Shown here piece by piece: positions 58,260-64,000 of a stretch of 64,000 bases of DNA. The DNA is taken from contig VZSR01000393.1 of NCBI GenBank assembly GCA_013398615.1, positions 2,280,361 through 2,344,360 of the forward strand, in the 5' to 3' direction. Every line of letters starts with the position of its first letter. Within the stretch, counting starts at the first letter, position 1. The DNA comes from Brachypodius melanocephalos (Eukaryota > Chordata > Aves > Passeriformes > Pycnonotidae). Both the position numbers and the translations under genes were made by a program. The notes under the pieces are model-generated. The model ran no database searches. It saw only the letters and a list, made by a program, of their open reading frames with translations, and was not told where the DNA came from.

Positions 58260-58612
58260 TTTACACCTACATGGTATTTAACATCTACACTGTATTTCAC
58301 CTCTGCATGATAATTTACATCTACATTATTTTTACATCTAAATTGTATTTTACATGCACATTATATTTTTTGTCTACATTATATTTGACATCTACATTGT
58401 ATTTTCTATCTAGGCTTGATTTTCTATTTACATAATATTTCACATCTACATCTAAATTATATTTTCTATCTACATTGTCATTTATATCTCCACCATATCT
58501 CACATCTGTGTAATATTTTACACCTACATTATATTTTACACTATATTTCACATCTCCCTTGTATTTTACACTTACCCATTATTTCTCATCTATCTTATAT
58601 TTTAAATTTCCA
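58260..58612. repeat. 18-bp AT-rich minisatellite, about 19 units
   Basis: The consensus unit is TTTTACATCTACATTATA. Units diverge considerably (TTTTCTATCTAGGCTTGA, TTTCACATCTCCCTTGTA), and at least one is 12 bp and another 24 bp, which shows 6-bp slippage. Because 18 is a multiple of three, the minus strand keeps a 76-codon frame with a Lys-Tyr-Asn-Val-Asp-Val period. I read that frame as a by-product, not a protein gene. Confidence 0.93.
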
Positions 58613-60702
58613 TGACCAAAAACTCACAGTGAACCCAAAGGGAGAGAGGAAGAAATTTGGGGGAGCAGATTGCTGAAAAAACACTGTGCTGAAAAAAACC
58701 CCCTAAAATTGGGATTTTCCCCTTCTGCACTGAAAGAAGCCCTATTAAAACCCTATCTTCTGGAAAGCGTCAGGGAGGCAGGAGGTTGGTAAACATTATA
58801 AAAACAACCCCTCGTAAAATTTTTATTGCTTTACATTTCTGTACATTTTACGGCCGGCGCGGGGGGAAAGAAGCGACGGTGATTTCTCCGCCTCGAGAGC
58901 AGGCAGGAACTTTTTTTCCCCCTCACTTTGTGCTCATCCAAATAAATAAAAAAAGTTGAAGGCTGCTCATTCCTCAGGCATTCGGGGGAATGGTTCCACG
59001 CTCAGAAGGAGCCAAGGAAAAGCTGAAGGCTAAATGAACCTCACGACGTTAATCTGGGTGTTATAAACAACTATTGTCCTTTTTGGACACTGCAACATTT
59101 TTGCAACGTGTTTTGTTTCATATCCACGTGTTTTCTGATTTCCAAAAACACTATTAGGATTATTAACCCTTGGGATAATTAACTCCTGGTAAAATTATTA
59201 AACCAGGGATTTAAAATTTCTCCCCAAAATCCAGCATAGACGTTCGCTTCCTGAGGAAGTATTTTTAGCTTCTGAATGAAACAAGTCACGGATTAAAAAA
59301 AAAAAAAAGGTAATTGTGCTTGCAAGTAAGTATTTAAATATTTACATTTGAAATATATTTGCTGCCAGCTTCTGTTAGCGAGAAGAAAAGTAATTTGGGA
59401 AATTACAACCCTTCCTATTTCCCACATTTTTTAGGATAATAAATGCGGGGCTGAATTTAGCATGCCCTGGAGCTTGGCTGGCCGAAGTCGAAGGCAAAGA
59501 GGGAGCCCAGGATAATTCATGGAACAAAGATGCTGCTGGGGAGGGAGGTCTGCAGAGCTTGGGAGGTGCTGGGGATGGAGATGAGTTTTCTTTGGGCTTT
59601 GGGAAGAGCCTGGATCACTCAGCTGTTCCCGGCATGTGGGACCAGGCTGTGGCCACCGGCTGAGCCGATTTCTTGCGTGCTGACCTCCAGATATGGTGGG
59701 TCTGCTCATCCTCACCAGTTGGCAGGCTCAGGGCCTGAGTCATGTTCCCCAAACCCTCCAGCAGGGCAGCACGTGGGGATGATGTTTGGGGTCATGGATG
59801 GGGCCTTTCCCTGCGTCCCAGCCCACGCTCCGTGTGAAGCCACGCTGGAAAATCCAGGATGCGCCGAGGCGTCAGAGGGATGAGTAAGAAGGGGGAGTCA
59901 TGAGGCCAAGGGGGGATGATTCCTGTAGATCCCAGCCCTGGGTCAGGACATCGCCCCCAGCACCTTCTGCAGGTGTCACAGGTGGCCACTCCCCTGCACA
60001 TTTGCATAATTGCTGATTTGTTTTTATAATTTCTATTGTTTTTCTCTTGGCTTCTTTGGCATTTATACAGACAGGGGTCTCCAAGGAAAATTTCTGCCTC
60101 CTGAGCAGAATGAGGAAGATTTGAAACCAAAGTGGTGCTTTGGGTCCTTCCTAGTGAGGATCTTCACATTTTTCAGATGTCAAGAAGCCACCAAGATGTC
60201 TTCAAATCAATGTATCAGGTGTCCAGGTTGTCCGAGTCACACCCCACCATGCGCTCAGCACAGGGACTCTCTGTGACGTGAGTCACCACCACTGTCACAT
60301 CAACTGAAGTGATTTTGGTAATTCCTGGTGCTTCCTTGGAATTAAGTGCGGTTCTGAGGGAGCTCAGTCTTGCTTAGACCATTGCCCAGAGCCTTGAGCT
60401 GCTTGCAGCAGTTTCTCCTCCTCTAAGATGTGGGACAGATGTGGGATGGGACCCTCCTATGTGACCAGTGGATAAATGTTTGGGAAACCTGGTGAGAGCC
60501 TTTCGTGGGAGCTCCAAGGAGAGCCCAAAGTGTTATCCACATTATTGTCCAAACCTGGGAGTAGCAGATTCTACTTTATCCAGGGAAAATGTTTCTTTTA
60601 TTATCACCATCCCAACCAGTCTGCTGGGCTCCTGCTGGTGGCCAGAGGGGACATTCCCACAGGCAAACAAGCCAACTTCTCTGTTTTGCTCTTAGTTCTT
60701 AG
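58613..60702. other. unique non-coding stretch
   Basis: It contains a short CpG-rich patch at 58849-58905 (ACGGCCGGCGCGGGG, AAGCGACGG) and an A14 run near 59295. Opposed frames at 59431-60130 show no domain. Confidence 0.5.
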
Positions 60703-61072
60703 AATCCCAGGATCACTGAGGTTGGAAAAGCCCTTCAAGACCATCAAGGCCAACCTGTGCCCCATCCGCACCTCATCACCAGCCAGTGCCACCTCCAGGA
60801 ATTCCTGGGACACCTCCAGGGATGGGCACTCCAAACCTCCCTGGGCAGTTCCCATTCCTGAGCACCCTTTCCATGGGGAAATTCCTGCTGCTGTCCAAGC
60901 TGAGCCTCCCCTGGACCAGCCTGAGGCCGTTCCCTCTCCTCCTGTCCCTGTTCCCTGTGAGGAGAGCCCGACCCCCCTGGCTGTCCCCTCCTATCAGGAG
61001 TTGTGGACACCAAGAAGGTCTCCCCTGATCCTCCTTTGTCCCTCAGCTGCTCCTCCCAGGATGGAATCCTGG
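60703..61072 (-). mobile_element. CR1 LINE fragment, longest in window
   Basis: Reverse-complement landmarks in order are AGAATCCCAGGATCACTGAG, GTTGGAAAAGCCCTTCAAGA, CCATCAAGGCCAACCTGTGC, CACCTCCAGGGATGGGCACT, CCAAACCTCCCTGGGCAGTT, CCATTCCTGAGCACCCTTTC, AAGCTGAGCCTCCCCTGGAC, CAGCCTGAGGCCGTTCCCTC, TCCTGTCCCTGTTCCCTG, GAGCCCGACCCCCCTGGCTG, AGGAGTTGTGGACACCAAGA, AGGTCTCCCCTGATCCTCCT. About 370 bp are clear. Low divergence and length make it one of the younger copies. It accounts for a 233-codon plus-strand frame, which is not a gene. Confidence 0.95.
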
Positions 61073-64000
61073 TTCTTCTCCTCCCCAGCGAGCCGATCCC
61101 ACGGTCTGGCCCCTCATTCCTTGGGATGCCTCACTGGGTTCCTGCAGCCCAAACCCACCCTGCCCAAACAATCCTGATGACACACTTTGTGGTCACAGCT
61201 GCTCTCTCACCTTCCTCGTGTGACGGAAGGGAAAAACCCAAGAGCCCTCTGTGATGACGCTTGGCCGCTGTTGGTTTAATTTTCTTCGGGTAAATCCGTT
61301 CTTCTGCAAGTGCTCACCGGGCCAAGCTGTCCCTTCCTGAGCTTGTGCAAATAAAATAAGGGTGCAAATATGACTACAAGCACTGTGAGTGTCTGGCTCA
61401 TCCTGATATCAAGTTTCCTTCTATAACTCAGTTTCAATTTTTGCAGCGTTTAATAGATGCTGTTGTGGTTTGGGTTTGGTTTTTTCCCTTCATTCCCAGG
61501 CTTTTTATGCCAGCAGCTTTGCTCCGTTTTTATAACTCCCAAATTTATGTTATTATTATTAGTTCCCAATTTATAGAGTTTTTTAATAGATGTTTTTGGG
61601 TAAAACTTGGTGTTGTTAAAATCAGTGACCCCTTTCCAGTGCCTTCAGTCAGGCTGGAATTTCACACTCCCTGCTTTACCTTTCCCTGGTTGCTCCCAGT
61701 GTGAAAAGCTTTGGTTGGGAATTTACCAAAGCCAGAAAATCAGCCTGACTCTGGAAATTGTATTGTTTACTTTAAAGCACGTTTTGTTTCCATTTTGCTA
61801 TAAATATGGATGAAGTGAAAATCTGCTGTTGCGGAGGGCCTGTCACTGCAGCAGAAGTTCCAGCAGGATTTGTCACATGGTCTCTCCAAATCCATGGAAA
61901 GCCATCCTGGGGATGGTGGACACAGCCCTGGGAGGTACCAGCACATCATTTGAGTTCCTCTGCAAATCAGTGGGAGCTTAAACTTACTCTGACAGAAAAA
62001 AAAAGAAAAAAACCAAAAAAAACAAGGGAATAAAATCTCACTTCTTCTTGAGAGCAAGTGGAGCGTGTGTCCCACAGAGAGGAAAACCAGCAGCAAAAAT
62101 TCAGAAAGATGACAGAAATTTGTGTTTTCAGCAAATCTCTTTAATTGCAGTGCAGGCTCGCATGAAATGTGTTTAGGTGTTGGGTCTGGAGTCAAAGCTT
62201 GGAGTGGAAGGATTTTATTTTAATTCATATTTGAATGAGACAACACAGAAAATGAGCAAAGAAATCAGGTTGGTAGGGAAGAAAAACAGAAAACAAGTGT
62301 AAGCTGTTCTCCCTCAGCTTCCTGGAAGGGTTTTGTCATATCTTAAGCTCTTGTTTATTCAAATTAAAATGCACCTGATCCTTGGAGAAGCAGAACAAGC
62401 CAAGTCCTGCTCTCCCCAGCAGGGCTGGCACGTGCAGAGCAGGGCCCTGCCTTGGGTCTGTATCCATGGAGGGTTCAAGAGTCCTTGGAGAATCCTGGCA
62501 GAGGACTTTAATTCACTTTCACACCTCCTCAGCCCCTCACTGCACCCTCTGCCCCTGAGAACGCTGAGGAAAGAGGCAACTTTTCAATCCTCACCTCCTG
62601 GATGATCCCCGATAACTCCCAGGACGTTCTTTTGGAAGTGGGGATCACCCTTCCCAGCCAAATCCCACCCTGCTGCCCAAGAGCTGGGACTGAGGAGCAC
62701 TCAGTGTGAATCCTGCCCTAGGCTGGAGTATTTCATCCTGGTCTTAAAGGAAAACCTCAGTTTTGTGGTGTAAATTCCAAACACGTAAAGAACAGTGAGG
62801 AGATTTGATCCTTTTCCATGTGCTGAAAGGCACAAGCTCAGGGCTCTGCCGACATCTCTGCGAAAAGTTGATGTTTACAGATCTGTCAGAGATTCAGCTT
62901 TGATGATGTAACGTTGGCAAATGTCACATGGACCTTCCCTGACACTGCTTTTCTAACAAATGGCTCTTCTTCTCTGCCGTGACTTGGAAAAAAAAAGGAA
63001 GGAGTCTGAAAGGATTCCGAACCTTAAAAACCATTTGAGTTTTGTTCAGTGTCTACCAGATTCAGTTTGATAAAATATCTGACCTCCCACTCCAGAGTTA
63101 TCTCCTGGATTTGTGGTCCCAGTGCTCTCACTCACAGGAAAAATTCTCTTCTATTAAATATTGCGAAACCCCGATTAAAAGTAGAGTTAGACAGGGACTC
63201 TCTGCTGTATTTATAGGGTGGCTAAGGGTCTCAGGGTGAGTAGAGATTTTTAGGAAGACCTCGGGTATCACAAATTGTGGTTCAGCAGAGAGAAAAATAT
63301 TCTAAAGAAGGGAAAGACACCTCCAAATGGCAGAGGGAAAGATTCAGCTCTGGAGCTGGAAAAATCAGGTGAATTTAAGGAAAAGGAGCTCAGAAGAAGC
63401 CAGGAGAGCAGGAAGGGGAAAAAACCCTAAAACCGTGAGCAGGAGGGTTTCTCTTAGGGTTTAGCATCTCTTCTTTTAGAGGAGTAGTCAGGGAAATGGG
63501 GAAGACACTCTGGATTTCCAGGAAGCGTCTCCAGCCCACAAAATACCTCCCACAGTTGCCCATCTGGTATCAATATTCCCTTCGTGTTTTAGGAGCTGCC
63601 TTGGGAGATGCCACAACCCAGATGCTCCCAGCCGTGGCTGGGGAAGGCAGAGGGGTGGGACAGGTAAATTTTCTCTCCTGCTTTGCCACCTCTTTGCCGG
63701 TGTCACCTCTGTCACCCCACCCAGCCCTGGGTCATGGCTGGAAAACCGTCCAAGGAGGGAGAAAGAGGAGAATCTGGGAATGGAAGGGATGCCTAATTCA
63801 TTAAAGATGTGTGTCATTAATTAAGGGCATACGGGATGAGTGTCCTGCAGAGTTTTATGAGGTTGCCTGACTGAGCTCAGCCAAGGGGGACCAGATTTGT
63901 GGTGAGAGAAACTGTCCCCCACAGCAACAATTTCGTGGATTACCCACAAAATGTAACCCAAGGCCAAGACAAATTCTTTGGTTTTGACCATCTGAGGCTG
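61073..64000. other. unique non-coding stretch to window end
   Basis: About 2.9 kb without a recognised exon. An A-rich tract at 61995-62022 (A runs separated by G, CC and C) resembles a degenerate poly(A) tail, but no retrocopied gene is recognised upstream. The last 600 bases show only short frames on opposing strands. Confidence 0.45.

Noticed and set aside
58321..58551. Lys-Tyr-Asn-Val-Asp repeat protein on the minus strand
   Set aside because: It is translated minisatellite. The periodicity comes from the 18-bp unit, with no evidence of transcription or selection.
60476..61177. 233-codon plus-strand frame rich in Pro and Ser
   Set aside because: Most of it is the antisense of a CR1 3' region.
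61995..62022. Poly(A) tail of a processed pseudogene
   Set aside because: I recognise no known coding sequence upstream and no flanking direct repeats, so it is treated as an A-rich tract.

Overview
This window looks like non-coding nuclear DNA from a bird, probably a songbird. The main evidence is fourteen 5'-truncated CR1 LINE copies that carry the avian CR1 3' end. Five points fit this: (1) there are no dense open frames and no ribosome-binding-site spacing; (2) homopolymer tracts and microsatellites are spread throughout; (3) there is one LTR-type fragment; (4) there are three minisatellites; (5) a run of exactly 100 N marks an assembly gap. I recognise no protein-coding exon, tRNA, rRNA, snRNA or known microRNA on either strand, and no gene symbol can be assigned.

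Layout. 1-8.2 kb: GC-rich unique DNA with an 82-bp duplication, a 66-bp CR1 tail, an LTR-like element (3453-3919), a CR1 copy (4355-4556) and a CpG-rich patch (about 7.69-8.16 kb). 8.2-15.8 kb: five CR1 fragments in both orientations, with A/T homopolymers between them. 15.8-25.7 kb: long unique DNA with an AT-rich block (19.2-20.1 kb), CpG-rich patches and small tandem duplications. 25.7-31.3 kb: the most structured part, with a 28/29-bp minisatellite, an 11-bp minisatellite, a dispersed A-B-A' / B' duplication, and between its copies a CpG-rich block with two CTAATTA sites 21 bp apart followed by an AT-rich homeobox-motif region. 31.3-43.6 kb: four more CR1 copies, a strong G-quadruplex motif (32116-32139) and several enhancer-like stretches (35.4-36.6, 40.4-41.5 kb). 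43.6-55.4 kb: mostly unique DNA with AT-rich, motif-rich stretches, an (AAT)n array, a (TTTCCC)n tract and a CR1 tail, ending at the gap. 55.5-64 kb: a CpG-rich patch next to the gap, an 18-bp AT-rich minisatellite (58.26-58.61 kb) and the longest CR1 copy (60.7-61.07 kb).

The best interpretation is a gene-free intergenic or long-intron interval. Candidate regulatory DNA is scattered through it and may serve a developmental gene outside the window. That is an inference from motif content and from the lack of repeats, since conservation cannot be tested here. I see no novel multi-gene system. The most interesting items are the 25.7-26.1 kb minisatellite with its two-part unit, the 28.7-31.3 kb duplication that brackets a candidate regulatory block, and the GATA-rich and palindromic homeodomain clusters.
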